Shown: positions 53,839 to 63,972, counted from the stretch's first letter. The stretch is DNA of 64,000 nt from Bacteroidota bacterium (GCA_025363015.1 JANYEQ010000054.1:1-64000); one strand, 5' to 3'. Notes: a model not told the origin generated them from the letters alone. Numbers and translations are program-made.

Positions 53839-55497
53839 TTAATGAGCTGGTAATTTATACTCAAGTATACTATTGTTCCCAACTTTATCCATTACTTCTA
53901 ACCTAAAATTTATTGGGCCTAATGGCGTTTCTTCATCAAAATTATACGTTAATACATCTAATTTAGCATCGTATTCGCCTAATACCCATTTATCATTAGC
54001 GTATAAATTGTATTTGTAAATGCCACTTAAATTATCTGTCATAATAAACACAATTAATTTTGATTTTTTTAAAGCATTTAGTTTATTTTCAGGTAACTGT
54101 GTTTTAAGTTTAGGCGCAAGAGTATCTTGGTCTAACTGAAACCAACCAAAATTACGCACAGTATAAAATACCGAATCGTTTGTATTAATTGGGCTAAGCA
54201 CCGAAGTACCACTTTTTAAAACTAATTTTGTTTTATTTTTTATATATTTTTTGGGTACTTCAAAACCAACAATAGAAGTTGATTTTAAATTTGCTTCGCT
54301 GGGTAAAATAATTAATTTGCCTGTGTTTTCAATGGTATTTTCAAAAATTAAAGCCGTAGAATAATACAATGTTTTTGCCGGAATAAATATTTGTAACTTA
54401 TTTTTACTTATTAAAAAATCTTTATTACAGTTTACATATACATCGCTGTTAATAGTGGGTTTAGCATAATAATTTATTTTTTTTGTTTTAAAATAAAATT
54501 TAATGACACGTTCATTTCCCTGCTCATCATTTGTAGTTAAAGTAAGGTTATGATAATTTGTATCGGTTAATAAAATACGTCCTTTATTTTTACAATTTTC
54601 ATACATTGCCTTAGGATACAATGTTGGCAAAAAACATTTTTGAAACGTTTGTTTTTCTATAGTTTCGCTGTATTCGTTTACATAACGTTGGTCGTCAAAA
54701 TGTATTTCATCTAACTCATGCGAATAAATTAATTTTCCATCAAAATATAATTTGGCACAAAAAATATTATTTTGACTACCTTTTGGTTGAAATACATCGT
54801 AACCGCTATACGCAAAGCCTAAAATACCTTGATTTAAAATAACGGAATCTTTTAAAATAATTAAACTATCTTTTTTAGTTTGTTTAAATTTATAAGCACT
54901 TAAAAACTTTGGGGCACTTGTATCTGCCAAATTATAAAATGCAATTTGTTGTATTATAGGAGCAATACTATCGCTAATTTGATAATACTCTAATGGGTTT
55001 AAAGGCGTTTCGCTTTGCTCGTCTCTAATTTCAAAATGCAAATGCGGACCAGAAGAATTTCCTGAATTTCCCGATAATCCTATCTGCTCTTTTGTTGTAA
55101 ATTTTATATCGTTAGCACTAAGTTTAAAATCAACTTCATAATTTTTTTTTTTATATTGTTCTTTTTTAACAACCTCGGCAATTTTTTTAGAAAAAGCATT
55201 TAAATGGCCATATACACTTACTTTGCCATTTTTATGTGTAATATAAACCGACTTACCGTAACCACTCGAACTTATTTTAATGCGCGATACAAATCCATCA
55301 GCAATACAATAAATAGGCATATTTATTTTTCCGTTGGTGCTAAAATCTAATCCTGCATGAAAATGATTGGGCCGTAACTCGCCATAATTACCTGTAATTA
55401 TTTGTGGGGCATCAATAGGCCATACAAACTCACTTATAGTTTGAGCCTTACACATTATACTAATTAGTATAAAAAATAAAATTATTTTTTTATTCAT
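53839..55497 (-). CDS. M23-family peptidoglycan metallopeptidase
   Basis: The 552-aa exported protein (signal IILFFILISIMCKAQ) has an M23/LytM domain (about 20-170). The zinc ligands are visible as NHFHAGLDFST (HxxxD) and SSGPHLHFEIRD (HLH), so the active site is complete. The C-terminal 380 residues are beta-rich and include several repeated-looking strands without a named domain. It probably cuts peptidoglycan cross-links. It overlaps the O-antigen ligase gene by 8 bp. Confidence 0.9.
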   Translation of the reverse strand: MNKKIILFFILISIMCKAQTISEFVWPIDAPQIITGNYGELRPNHFHAGLDFSTNGKINMPIYCIADGFVSRIKISSSGYGKSVYITHKNGKVSVYGHLNAFSKKIAEVVKKEQYKKKNYEVDFKLSANDIKFTTKEQIGLSGNSGNSSGPHLHFEIRDEQSETPLNPLEYYQISDSIAPIIQQIAFYNLADTSAPKFLSAYKFKQTKKDSLIILKDSVILNQGILGFAYSGYDVFQPKGSQNNIFCAKLYFDGKLIYSHELDEIHFDDQRYVNEYSETIEKQTFQKCFLPTLYPKAMYENCKNKGRILLTDTNYHNLTLTTNDEQGNERVIKFYFKTKKINYYAKPTINSDVYVNCNKDFLISKNKLQIFIPAKTLYYSTALIFENTIENTGKLIILPSEANLKSTSIVGFEVPKKYIKNKTKLVLKSGTSVLSPINTNDSVFYTVRNFGWFQLDQDTLAPKLKTQLPENKLNALKKSKLIVFIMTDNLSGIYKYNLYANDKWVLGEYDAKLDVLTYNFDEETPLGPINFRLEVMDKVGNNSILEYKLPAH

Positions 55498-56704
55498 CTA
55501 ATAATTGTTTCTTCTTTGTTACATTAAACAGGCAATAAAAAAATACAAAAAATAAAGTTCCTGTGGCGGTTTGTAACATACTTTCTACTAAAAAATTTAA
55601 AATAATAAGTAACAAAAAAATAAATAGTAAAAATTGTTTTTGTAGTACGGCATTAATTGCTTGCCAAAATGTAATTAAAAACAAGCTTAAAAAACCAATA
55701 ATACCCAAGCCAATAAATGTTTGTAAAAACTGATTATGTGCATTTAATTTATGTTCAAAAGCTCCTGTTAAACCATTTTGTTGATAGGCAGTGTAAAGCG
55801 CATCGTTAGTATTTCCAACGCCTACGCCCGTTAAAAAATTATGTTTAATTAAATCTAAAGCTTGTTGCCAAATTAAAAAGCGTACCGTCGTACTTTCAGA
55901 TGATGTTTTATTGAGTTGATTAATATTTAATGCCCTTAGAGATTGTAAACGTTCAAAAGCAGTTGGAAATAGTTTAACCGAAAAAATAATAATAACACTT
56001 AAACCAATTATTAAAATTATACTTTTTTTAAAGTTTAAAATTGATTTTAATTTATACATCAATAAAATTGGAAGTATAATAACGAAACTAATTAAACCTA
56101 ACTTACTGGCACATAAAAAAATAGTAGCTCCAAATAGCAAAACAAAAAAATAAGAACTATACACAGTACTTTTTTGATTTTGAAACCATTTTTTATAAAA
56201 TAGAATTACCAACACTACTGCCAAAATTAAGTACATAGAAAAATAAGAAGCATGAATTAAAATTGAAAATTGTGTGTAAAAAAAATACTCTGGATGCCCA
56301 TTAAAGGCATAAATACAAGCTCTAGCAACTAAAAACAAGCATGCAAAAAAACAACCCGATACAAAAGAAACAATACAGCGTTTTATAATTTGAATAGGGA
56401 TGGTAAAACAAAATAATAAATATGGCAAAAAAACAAAACTTAGTTTGCTTTCAACCTCAAAAACTGCCGAGGTTTTATCGGCTGAAAATAAAGCGCTAAT
56501 TAGGGTAACTAAAAAAAACAAAAACAAAAATAATACGGTTTTGTTTTTTAGCCCTTTTTTTAAATCAAACTTATTAATGTTAAATAAGGAAGTAACAAAC
56601 CATAAAACAATAATACCCGAAAGTATAAGCGAACCAAAAGGCAAGCAAAAACAAAACAGAGTAGGAAAAAAATAAAATAATTTTTGTTTTAAGGGTAGTT
56701 GCAT
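55490..56704 (-). CDS. O-antigen ligase / polymerase (Wzy_C family)
   Basis: The 404-aa protein has ten or more hydrophobic helices. The loop with GVGVGNTNDALYTAYQQNGLTGAFEHKLNAHNQFLQTFIGLGIIGF is the O-antigen ligase (Wzy_C) signature containing the conserved His in NAHNQ. It would join or polymerise surface polysaccharide outside the inner membrane. It lies between the M23 gene (8-bp overlap) and a glycosyltransferase (2-bp gap), one minus-strand operon. Confidence 0.88.
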   Translation of the reverse strand: MQLPLKQKLFYFFPTLFCFCLPFGSLILSGIIVLWFVTSLFNINKFDLKKGLKNKTVLFLFLFFLVTLISALFSADKTSAVFEVESKLSFVFLPYLLFCFTIPIQIIKRCIVSFVSGCFFACLFLVARACIYAFNGHPEYFFYTQFSILIHASYFSMYLILAVVLVILFYKKWFQNQKSTVYSSYFFVLLFGATIFLCASKLGLISFVIILPILLMYKLKSILNFKKSIILIIGLSVIIIFSVKLFPTAFERLQSLRALNINQLNKTSSESTTVRFLIWQQALDLIKHNFLTGVGVGNTNDALYTAYQQNGLTGAFEHKLNAHNQFLQTFIGLGIIGFLSLFLITFWQAINAVLQKQFLLFIFLLLIILNFLVESMLQTATGTLFFVFFYCLFNVTKKKQLLDE

Positions 56705-56706
56705 CT

Positions 56707-57933
56707 TTAAATTATTTTTTGTAATTCATTATAAAAATCATTAGCAATATTTTCTCTATTAAAAAACTCATTTACAAAAACTCTTCCGTTTTTACCAAGT
56801 TGCAAAGCCGTATTTTTATTATTTGTAATTTCTAGTATTTTAGCAATTAAATCGGTCTCATTTTCGGGTTCAAAAAACAAACCGCAATTGCCTTGGGTAA
56901 TAAATAAATTACGCGCTTCGCCATCAACGCCTAATAAAATTGGCACTTCCATGGCTAAATTTTCAAAAATTTTAGAAGGGATAGCACCTAAAAACAAATC
57001 TAATTTTCTAAGCGGAATAATTGCTGCGTTAATAGATTTTAAAACAAAGGGCATTTCTTTTTTTGTTACAGGCTCTAAAAAAACAACATTTACTAAATTT
57101 AATTGGGCTTTTAATTGTTGTAATTTTTCTTTTTCGGGTCCACTACCCATTAATACAAATTTTAAAGAATTATTATATTTAAAATTTTTAGCAGCATTTA
57201 AAATTAATTCTAAACCCTGAGCTATTCCTATAATTCCTGCGTATAAAAAAATAAAATCACTAGCTTCAAAATTATTTTTTTGTCGCCAATTAGTTTCTGT
57301 AATTTCATTTGGATTATAGTACTGTAAATCGACTCCATTTGGTAACCAATAGGTTTTTATTTTAGGGAAGCGTTTATTAATATTTGCACAAATACCTTGG
57401 GTTTGTCCGGTTACTAAAACCGATTTTTTGTATAATCTATCTTCTAAATTATAGGCTAACTTTAATAACCATTTATTAGTTACAACTCCCAATTTTTCGG
57501 CACTTTCTGGCCATAAATCGCTAACATTAAATAGTAGTTTTGCGTTTTTTTTGCGGGCTAAATACATGGCGCTATAACCCAAAAATAGTGGTGGACTTTC
57601 GCACATTAAAAAATCAAAATCTCCTTTTATGTTTTTATGAACCCTGGCACTTGATATAACAAACGAAAAATAATTACGTAAACGATTAAGAATAGATTTA
57701 CTTTTTGATACAAAAATTTTAGAGCGATGTACTTTTAATCCTTCCATCTCTTCGTACACATACTTTTTATTTTTAAACCCCTCGTAAATTTCCATTTGAG
57801 GATAATTAGGCATTGCCGTTAGTATCGTAACTTCTACATTTAATTTTTGTAAACGCACTGCCAGCTCAAACAATCTGTTTTGAGGAGCACCCACTTCGGG
57901 TGGAAAATATTGTGTTACTATTAAAAGTTTCAA
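56707..57933 (-). CDS. GT4-family glycosyltransferase (WbuB-like)
   Basis: The 408-aa cytoplasmic enzyme has an N-terminal LLIVTQYFPPEVGAPQNRLFELAVRL domain, the NVSDLWPESAEKLGVV segment common in WbuB-like transferases, and a C-terminal GT-B half with FVLMGSGPEKEKLQQL and a late ALIPL...GAIPSKIFENLAMEVPILLGVDGEA donor-binding motif. The donor and acceptor are unknown; surface polysaccharide is likely from the ligase next to it. It is the first gene of this minus-strand operon. Confidence 0.9.
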   Translation of the reverse strand: MKLLIVTQYFPPEVGAPQNRLFELAVRLQKLNVEVTILTAMPNYPQMEIYEGFKNKKYVYEEMEGLKVHRSKIFVSKSKSILNRLRNYFSFVISSARVHKNIKGDFDFLMCESPPLFLGYSAMYLARKKNAKLLFNVSDLWPESAEKLGVVTNKWLLKLAYNLEDRLYKKSVLVTGQTQGICANINKRFPKIKTYWLPNGVDLQYYNPNEITETNWRQKNNFEASDFIFLYAGIIGIAQGLELILNAAKNFKYNNSLKFVLMGSGPEKEKLQQLKAQLNLVNVVFLEPVTKKEMPFVLKSINAAIIPLRKLDLFLGAIPSKIFENLAMEVPILLGVDGEARNLFITQGNCGLFFEPENETDLIAKILEITNNKNTALQLGKNGRVFVNEFFNRENIANDFYNELQKII

Positions 57934-57979
57934 ACTATAATTTATTGTACTAAAAATATATAATTTTTTTATATTAGTA

Positions 57980-58010
57980 TTGTTTAATACTATTTATTTA
58001 TACACCTTTG
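57980..58010 (+). promoter_or_regulatory. Possible promoter of the ABC exporter genes
   Basis: TTG (57980-57982), a 20-base spacer and CACCTTTG (58003-58010) fit TTG-N20-TAnnTTTG with one mismatch at the first base. A start near 58015 gives a 15-base untranslated leader. Confidence 0.45.
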
Positions 58011-58029
58011 ATTAGTTAAAAATTAATAC

Positions 58030-58989
58030 ATGAGCGCTATTCTTCAAATAAATAATGTATCCAAAAAATACAGTAACCATGTTGCCTTAAACGATGTCTC
58101 CATTTCTGTAAACGAAAAAGCCGTGTTTGGATTATTGGGGCCAAATGGTGCAGGCAAAACTTCACTTATTCGTATTATTAATCAAATTACTGGGCCCGAC
58201 AGTGGCGAAATTTTATTTAAAGGCGAAAAATTAAATCAAAAACATATTTCGCAAATTGGCTATTTGCCCGAAGAACGTGGCTTATACAAAAAAATGCCTG
58301 TAGGCGAGCAGGTTTTATATTTGGCACAATTAAAAGGTATGAAAAAAACCGAAGCCAAAAAACGTATAAATATTTGGTTCGAAAAATTTGAAATGCAAGG
58401 CTGGTACAAAAAAAAGATTGAAGAATTAAGCAAAGGCATGCAACAAAAAGTACAATTTATTGTTACTGTTTTGCACCAACCCGAATTAATAATTTTAGAC
58501 GAGCCTTTTAGTGGTTTTGACCCCATTAACGCGCAACTTATTAAAAACGAAATTTTAGAGCTTCGTAAAAATGGCGCTACGGTAATTTTCTCAACCCATA
58601 ATATGGGAAGTGTAGAAGAGCTTTGCGATAATATTGCATTGATAAATAAAGCACAAAAAATTTTAGATGGTTCGGTAAAAGAAATTCGTAAAACGTTTAG
58701 AACAAATACTTATAAAATTTCGTTTAAAGGTAACGTAATGGGCTTTACCAATGCCTTGTGGACAGGCGGTGAAATATTAGAAAAACATACCGATGACGAT
58801 GTGCATTTTTTTACTTTAAAAATTGCAAAAAATGTAACCTCAAGCCAAATATTACAAGCAGTATTGCCAACGTGTGAATTATTATCGTTTAACGAAATTA
58901 TACCCAGTATGAACGATATTTTTATACAACAAGTAAGCCAGGGAAATAACGAAAATGTAGTAGGAACAAAAAGTAATTTTACAGAGTAA
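58030..58989 (+). CDS. ABC transporter ATP-binding protein (NatA-like)
   Basis: The 319-aa ATPase has Walker A GPNGAGKTSLI (about 37-47), Q loop IGYLPEERGLYKKMPV, signature LSKGMQQKVQF, Walker B LIILDEPFSGFDP and the H loop FSTHN. The 'PEERGLY' Q loop is typical of NatA/ABC-2 drug or sodium exporters. A C-terminal DUF4162-like domain (about 220-319) is present. It forms an exporter with the permease encoded 47 bp later. Confidence 0.92.
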   Translation: MSAILQINNVSKKYSNHVALNDVSISVNEKAVFGLLGPNGAGKTSLIRIINQITGPDSGEILFKGEKLNQKHISQIGYLPEERGLYKKMPVGEQVLYLAQLKGMKKTEAKKRINIWFEKFEMQGWYKKKIEELSKGMQQKVQFIVTVLHQPELIILDEPFSGFDPINAQLIKNEILELRKNGATVIFSTHNMGSVEELCDNIALINKAQKILDGSVKEIRKTFRTNTYKISFKGNVMGFTNALWTGGEILEKHTDDDVHFFTLKIAKNVTSSQILQAVLPTCELLSFNEIIPSMNDIFIQQVSQGNNENVVGTKSNFTE

Positions 58990-59036
58990 AACTTTTTATT
59001 AAAAACTAATCACTAAAAATTAAGAACTGCGAACAT

Positions 59037-60371
59037 ATGAGCAAAATAGGATTAATAATAACACGCGAATTAAAATCTAAACTATATAACAAAACATTTA
59101 TTGTAATGACCATTTTGGCACCGCTTTTAATAACGGGTTTTATGGCTATGATGATAAAAATGACTCAATCAGAAAAAACAAACCAAACAGTTTTAGTAAT
59201 TGATGATTCTAAATTATTTCAAGATAAATTAATTGGTAACGATTATGTATCACTTACTTTTAGTAATGATAAATTAGAAAAAGCTATTACCGAATTTAGT
59301 AATAAAAATTTTACGTGTTTATTATGGATTTCGCCTAATATTATTGAAGGGGGGGCGGGCGCAACAAAATTATTTTATAAAAAATCGCCAGGTTATGCGT
59401 TTCAAACATTTATTAAAGACCAGATGGAACGCATTATTTATGAAAACAAATTAAAAGCAAATAATATTGATCCCTCCATAATTTCTAATTCAAAAACAAA
59501 TGTAAAATTAATATTAGAAAAAGTAAACGATAAAGGTAATACCGAAGAGCAAAGCAGCTTTGGCTTATTTGGTTTTTTAACAGGCGCTTTAATGTTTGTA
59601 TTTATTTTATTATACGGCATGATGGTGTTTAGAAGCGTAATGGAAGAGAAAACAAACCGCATTGTGGAAGTAATAGTATCAAGCGTAAAACCATTTGAGT
59701 TAATGTTGGGTAAAATTTTTGGAGTAGCTATTTTAGGAATTATTCAATTTATAGTGATGGGTATAATTACCTTAGTGCTTACTACAATTCTATCTACGTT
59801 ATTTTTAAAAGATGCAAAATTACAATTAGAAAAATTTAATACGCAACAAGAATTAGTAAAGAAAAATGGCACGAATGTAAACTTTGAGCAAATGCAAAAG
59901 TTTGATGATAAGTTGGAACTGTTTGATATGTTGAGTAAAATTGAAAAAATTAATTTTGTCGAAGTATTTATTTGTTTTATACTTTATTTTATTGGTGGTT
60001 ATTTATTTTATAGCTCAATAATGGCGGCTGTAGGCAGTGCAGTAGATTCAGAAGCCGACTCGCAGCAATTTATAACACCCATTATGATGCCGCTAATGGC
60101 GGGTTATTTTATAAGTACAAAAACTATTTTAGACCCCGATTCGGCTACGGTATTTTGGGGCTCTATGATTCCATTTACATCGCCAATAGTGATGATGAGC
60201 AGAATTACAAATGGTGTGCCACTATGGGAATTACTGTTATCGCTTTCTATTTTATTTGTATCCTTTATTGGTACAACGTACTTAGCCGGTAAAATTTACC
60301 GCACCGGTATTTTAATGTACGGCAAAAAAACAAGTTGGAAAGAAATTGGGAAGTGGTTATTTTATAAGTAA
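59037..60371 (+). CDS. ABC-2 type permease (NatB-like)
   Basis: The 444-aa membrane protein has one helix near the N-terminus (FIVMTILAPLLITGFMAMMI), a large extracytoplasmic domain (about 45-185) and a C-terminal block of five or six helices with YGMMVFRSVMEEKTNRIVEVIVSSVKPFELMLGKI, the ABC-2/NatB signature. A long hydrophilic loop (about 255-300) separates two helices. With the preceding ATPase it should export a substrate, not identifiable here. The final helices hold the MPLMAGYFIS and SPIVMMSRI motifs. Confidence 0.9.
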   Translation: MSKIGLIITRELKSKLYNKTFIVMTILAPLLITGFMAMMIKMTQSEKTNQTVLVIDDSKLFQDKLIGNDYVSLTFSNDKLEKAITEFSNKNFTCLLWISPNIIEGGAGATKLFYKKSPGYAFQTFIKDQMERIIYENKLKANNIDPSIISNSKTNVKLILEKVNDKGNTEEQSSFGLFGFLTGALMFVFILLYGMMVFRSVMEEKTNRIVEVIVSSVKPFELMLGKIFGVAILGIIQFIVMGIITLVLTTILSTLFLKDAKLQLEKFNTQQELVKKNGTNVNFEQMQKFDDKLELFDMLSKIEKINFVEVFICFILYFIGGYLFYSSIMAAVGSAVDSEADSQQFITPIMMPLMAGYFISTKTILDPDSATVFWGSMIPFTSPIVMMSRITNGVPLWELLLSLSILFVSFIGTTYLAGKIYRTGILMYGKKTSWKEIGKWLFYK

Positions 60372-60446
60372 AATTTTATAAAAATTTAGTTTATAGGTTT
60401 ATGTAAAGGTGTTTTTTGTTCTATTAAAAAAAAATTTGTTCGCCAT

Positions 60447-61649
60447 CTACAACGTAATACCTAATTTTTTTGCTAAAGTAGTAGATAAAGCTTTTTTATG
60501 AATCATAATGCTTGTGGTTTTATAAAGCACATAACTTTCGCTTGCATAAAAATAACCATCGCATTGGTTAAGGTCGGTACCCCAACTGTTTTTAATAATG
60601 TAATATATGGTGCCATTTTGGTCTTTAGCGGTGCCAATGGCATGCATACCATGGTCGTCTTGGGTTTCGTAATTATCAAATGCTTTTTGGCGCATTTCTT
60701 GTGTAATAGTTAATTGTTTTTGCGGTTGGGTGGATTGCAATTTTTTTTGTTCATCGCTCATCTTTGAATAGGGTATTTCGTTTACTATGGCTAATCCATC
60801 GGCATACATAAACCCTTTTTCGCTCACATCGGCAGCCCAAGCCCACGTATAGCCATTGTTTATAGCACTACTCATGGTTTCTTGCAACTCGTTTAAAGGT
60901 ACGTTATACATTAATTCCCAATTCCAATTATCGGGTACTTCTAAAGCAAATTGGCTATAAAATGGATGATGAGTAAAAGAGGTTAAAAACACATAATCGT
61001 TAGGATTTATACCCATTGCTTCTGAATATGTTTTTGCAGTATAAGATTTACCTTTATACGTAAAGTTTTCGGGTACTTTGCCTAAATACTCATCACAAGC
61101 GGCTTCAATGGTATTGTGTAAAAAATTAAAATCTACTTTTTGTGCTTCGGGCGTGGCAGGTAATAAAATATTTTTAATAGTTGTTTCTAATAATTGATGG
61201 TTATGAGGAGCCGAGGCATCTTTTTTACCAGTATAAGCTTCTTCGGGCACCATACCATATTGTTTTATAACATGCAACACGTCTGGAAAACCTCCACCCT
61301 CGCCCAAATTAGTTTTACCATGCATACGCATATAATTATCGGCTTTTAGAGGGTAAGATTTACGTGCCACAAACATTTCGCTAAGATTAAATTCTTTACC
61401 TTTTCCCATACGAATTAATTCGCTTTCAAAAAAAGATAAGCCCGAAAACGACCAGCAAGTACCCGTCATTCCTTGATTTTGTATGGCAGTACTTTCTAAA
61501 ACTTTAAGTGGTGTAAATTGATATTGGCTACCCGCTTTATTTGTTAAGGGTTGGTTAGGCGATTTTAAATTAAAATTAATGGTAGTTTTATCTTGTGCGG
61601 TTAGTAAAGTAGCACTGGCTAACAAAATAGAGAATAACGTATTTTTCAT
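60447..61649 (-). CDS. Secreted bleomycin hydrolase / aminopeptidase C-like C1 peptidase
   Basis: The 400-aa protein has a signal peptide (SILLASATLLTAQ), so it acts outside the cytoplasm, unlike classical PepC. The papain-type triad is visible: Cys in QNQGMTGTCWSFSGLSFFESEL, His in DDHGMHAIGTA and Asn in IKNSWG. The wide insert between Cys and His fits the C1B/PF03051 family, which has a hexameric self-compartmentalised aminopeptidase in known members. CAAATATA (reverse TATATTTG) 22 bp upstream is a possible -7 element. Confidence 0.9.
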   Translation of the reverse strand: MKNTLFSILLASATLLTAQDKTTINFNLKSPNQPLTNKAGSQYQFTPLKVLESTAIQNQGMTGTCWSFSGLSFFESELIRMGKGKEFNLSEMFVARKSYPLKADNYMRMHGKTNLGEGGGFPDVLHVIKQYGMVPEEAYTGKKDASAPHNHQLLETTIKNILLPATPEAQKVDFNFLHNTIEAACDEYLGKVPENFTYKGKSYTAKTYSEAMGINPNDYVFLTSFTHHPFYSQFALEVPDNWNWELMYNVPLNELQETMSSAINNGYTWAWAADVSEKGFMYADGLAIVNEIPYSKMSDEQKKLQSTQPQKQLTITQEMRQKAFDNYETQDDHGMHAIGTAKDQNGTIYYIIKNSWGTDLNQCDGYFYASESYVLYKTTSIMIHKKALSTTLAKKLGITL

Positions 61650-61790
61650 TTTTATTTATTTTAATGGAAAACAAATATAAAAAACAATATTTATAATTAC
61701 TATTTAACTGCAAATAGGCAATAGGTTAAAACGTATTTAAAAAAGAAGGCGTGTTTAATTGCGAATTTAGTGAGGCGTATAAAAAAATAA

Positions 61791-63830
61791 TTATTCTACA
61801 ATCATAAACTCGGTACGTCTGTTTTTGGCTCTACCATCTTCAGTAGTATTTTGGGCAATGGGTTTACTAGCACCAAAACCTTTGGCTTTAATACGTTTAC
61901 TATCTACCCCCAGCTCTTCTAATATAAATTTAATAGAGTGAGCACGGTTGCTACTTAAGGCTTCATTATCTTTAGGGTTACCCACATTATCGGTATGGCC
62001 TTGTATTTCAATTTTAATATCGGGGTTTTCTTTTAAGTAATTGCTAAACGATTCTAAAACAATCAAACTTTCTTTAGTTAAATCGGCACTATTGGTATTA
62101 TAATAAATATTATTAAGTATAAAACTTTGCCCCGGTGTGGCTTTATTAATTTCTAAGGCTATTGTTTTAAGAGGTACATCTTGTTTATAAATAGGGCTAT
62201 AACTTAAATTTTTTGTACTTACTATTATTGAACTAAAAGCCATGCTATCTTTGGTTGTGCTAATTAAAATATCGGCTATATTTTTTAAATTTATTGCTGC
62301 CATGTAATCGCCAGTAACACTGTCTACTAAAGCATTTGTTTTTTCTTTTGTTTGGGTATTTTTAATTTCAACTACTGCGCCACTTACGGCATTGCCTGCC
62401 TTATCTTTAACGCTACCTTTAATAAAGGCAACAGCTTGTGGGCGAGCTTCGGGGTACAAATCAAAACTAAATAAATCGTAACGCCCAATGCCTTTACCAC
62501 TTACTTTACCTTCGTTAAAACTAAAAAAGTACCCTGTTTTAGTATCCGTGCTTACAAAAAAGCCTGTATCATCGGTACTGCCATTTATAGGCGAGCCAAT
62601 ATTTTCAGGTTCTAACCACTGGCCTTTACTATCTTTACGCACATAAAAAATATCGTAGCCGCCAAAGCCATAATGCCCGTTACTACTAAAGTAAAGGGTT
62701 TCGCTATCGCTATGTATAAAGGGGGTTTTTTCATCGCCTTTAGTATTTACATTTTTACCTAAATTTTGTGGTGCGCTCCAAAGCCCAGTTTTAGGGTCTT
62801 TTTTTGTAAAATACAAATCAATACCACCATAACCACCTGGTCTATCGCTTGCAAAATAAAGTGTTAATCCGTCAGAGGCAATGGTGGGTTGGCTATCCCA
62901 ATACTTAGGGTCGTTAACGGCAGGGCTTAATTTTCTGATATCGCTCCACGTATCATCGCTATTATCGCACACATAAATATCGCAATTGGGCTGTAGGCCG
63001 CCTTCTTGGCGTTGCATGGCAAAATACAAGTGTTTATTATCAATAGATATGGAGCAACCGCCCTGGTTATCGTCGGTTTCGTTAAAGGGCGATGACATGG
63101 GGGCACCACTATTAAACAGGCCTGTTTTATCGCGTTTGCTAACCATAAATACTTCTTTTTCTTTATCGCTGGCGTAAGCTTTATTTAAATCTTTAATGGG
63201 CAAACGGCGCACATAAAAGCAATTGGCATCATCGGGCGAAATATAGGCTAAGTACTCATCCCGCTCTGTACTAACCCCTTTTACAACTACTGGATTAAAA
63301 GGTACACCTTTTTTTAAAGAACTTTCTTTTTTAGCCGATTTTATCATCATTTTAGATTGGTACATTTCGGCTTCATAATCTTTATCAAATTTTTTGATAT
63401 CGTCGTCTTTAAAATCAATAAATTTTTTTAAATATTTAATGGCGCTATCGTTTTTTAGTTCTTCGTAATAACTAAAACCTATGTAATAATATGGGCTGCT
63501 ATGTATTTGCGAACAGCTGGCAATGGCTTTATAAAAGTAAGGTAAAAGGGGTTTAAAAGATAAGTTTTCGAGCTTGGCACGTACAATCATTTCTTGTGCC
63601 ATGTATAGGTTTGCTTCGGCAAAATCGGGTTCAATTTCTAAGCATTTTACCAAAAACTCAATGCGTTCGGGCTTTTTGTATTTTTTTTTGTCTTTGGCTT
63701 TTTCATATAATTTTAAAGCTTTTTTATCAATATTTTCGTTACATAATTTTGAAGTAGTTTCGTCATCCTCTTGTGAAAAAGTAAAGTTTGACATTAAAAT
63801 AAGACTTAATAAAAATATAATTTTTTGCAT
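61791..63830 (-). CDS. PorE-like TPR/PD40/OmpA outer membrane protein
   Basis: The 679-aa exported protein (signal IIFLLSLILMSNFTFSQ) has TPR helices (about 30-165), a PD40 propeller (about 190-440; YFAMQRQEGGLQPNCDIY, YFASDRPGGYGGIDLYF, YFSSNGHYGFGGYDIFYVRKDS), a carboxypeptidase-regulatory domain (about 470-550) and a complete OmpA C-terminal domain (about 570-679; NTNSADLTKESLIVLESFSNYL...IEIQGHTDNVG...SNRAHSIKFILEELGV...RRTEF) for peptidoglycan binding. This is the arrangement of the T9SS component PorE. Its real identity as PorE, rather than a paralogue, cannot be settled here. Confidence 0.88.
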   Translation of the reverse strand: MQKIIFLLSLILMSNFTFSQEDDETTSKLCNENIDKKALKLYEKAKDKKKYKKPERIEFLVKCLEIEPDFAEANLYMAQEMIVRAKLENLSFKPLLPYFYKAIASCSQIHSSPYYYIGFSYYEELKNDSAIKYLKKFIDFKDDDIKKFDKDYEAEMYQSKMMIKSAKKESSLKKGVPFNPVVVKGVSTERDEYLAYISPDDANCFYVRRLPIKDLNKAYASDKEKEVFMVSKRDKTGLFNSGAPMSSPFNETDDNQGGCSISIDNKHLYFAMQRQEGGLQPNCDIYVCDNSDDTWSDIRKLSPAVNDPKYWDSQPTIASDGLTLYFASDRPGGYGGIDLYFTKKDPKTGLWSAPQNLGKNVNTKGDEKTPFIHSDSETLYFSSNGHYGFGGYDIFYVRKDSKGQWLEPENIGSPINGSTDDTGFFVSTDTKTGYFFSFNEGKVSGKGIGRYDLFSFDLYPEARPQAVAFIKGSVKDKAGNAVSGAVVEIKNTQTKEKTNALVDSVTGDYMAAINLKNIADILISTTKDSMAFSSIIVSTKNLSYSPIYKQDVPLKTIALEINKATPGQSFILNNIYYNTNSADLTKESLIVLESFSNYLKENPDIKIEIQGHTDNVGNPKDNEALSSNRAHSIKFILEELGVDSKRIKAKGFGASKPIAQNTTEDGRAKNRRTEFMIVE

Positions 63831-63844
63831 AGTAATAATTATAA

Positions 63845-63852
63845 CAAATTTA
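63845..63852 (-). promoter_or_regulatory. Possible -7 element of the PorE-like gene
   Basis: On the minus strand TAAATTTG (63852-63845) matches TAnnTTTG exactly, 15 bp before the ATG. No TTTG is found at the right distance upstream, so the promoter is only partly supported. Confidence 0.35.
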
Positions 63853-63916
63853 ATGCTAAAGCTTACACTTTTGGTATTAAAAAAACATAATTTTTAACAA
63901 TGGCATAGTTAGGCAC

Positions 63917-63953
63917 AAAAAAAACTGTCAAATATAATTTGACAGTTTTTTTT
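63917..63953. terminator. Bidirectional intrinsic terminator
   Basis: AAAAACTGTCAAAT-ATA-ATTTGACAGTTTTT is a perfect 14-bp stem with eight As before and eight Ts after. It can work in both directions; on the minus strand it ends the partial gene at the window edge before the PorE-like promoter. Confidence 0.88.
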
Positions 63954-63972
63954 ATAAGAAAAAAATATATGA

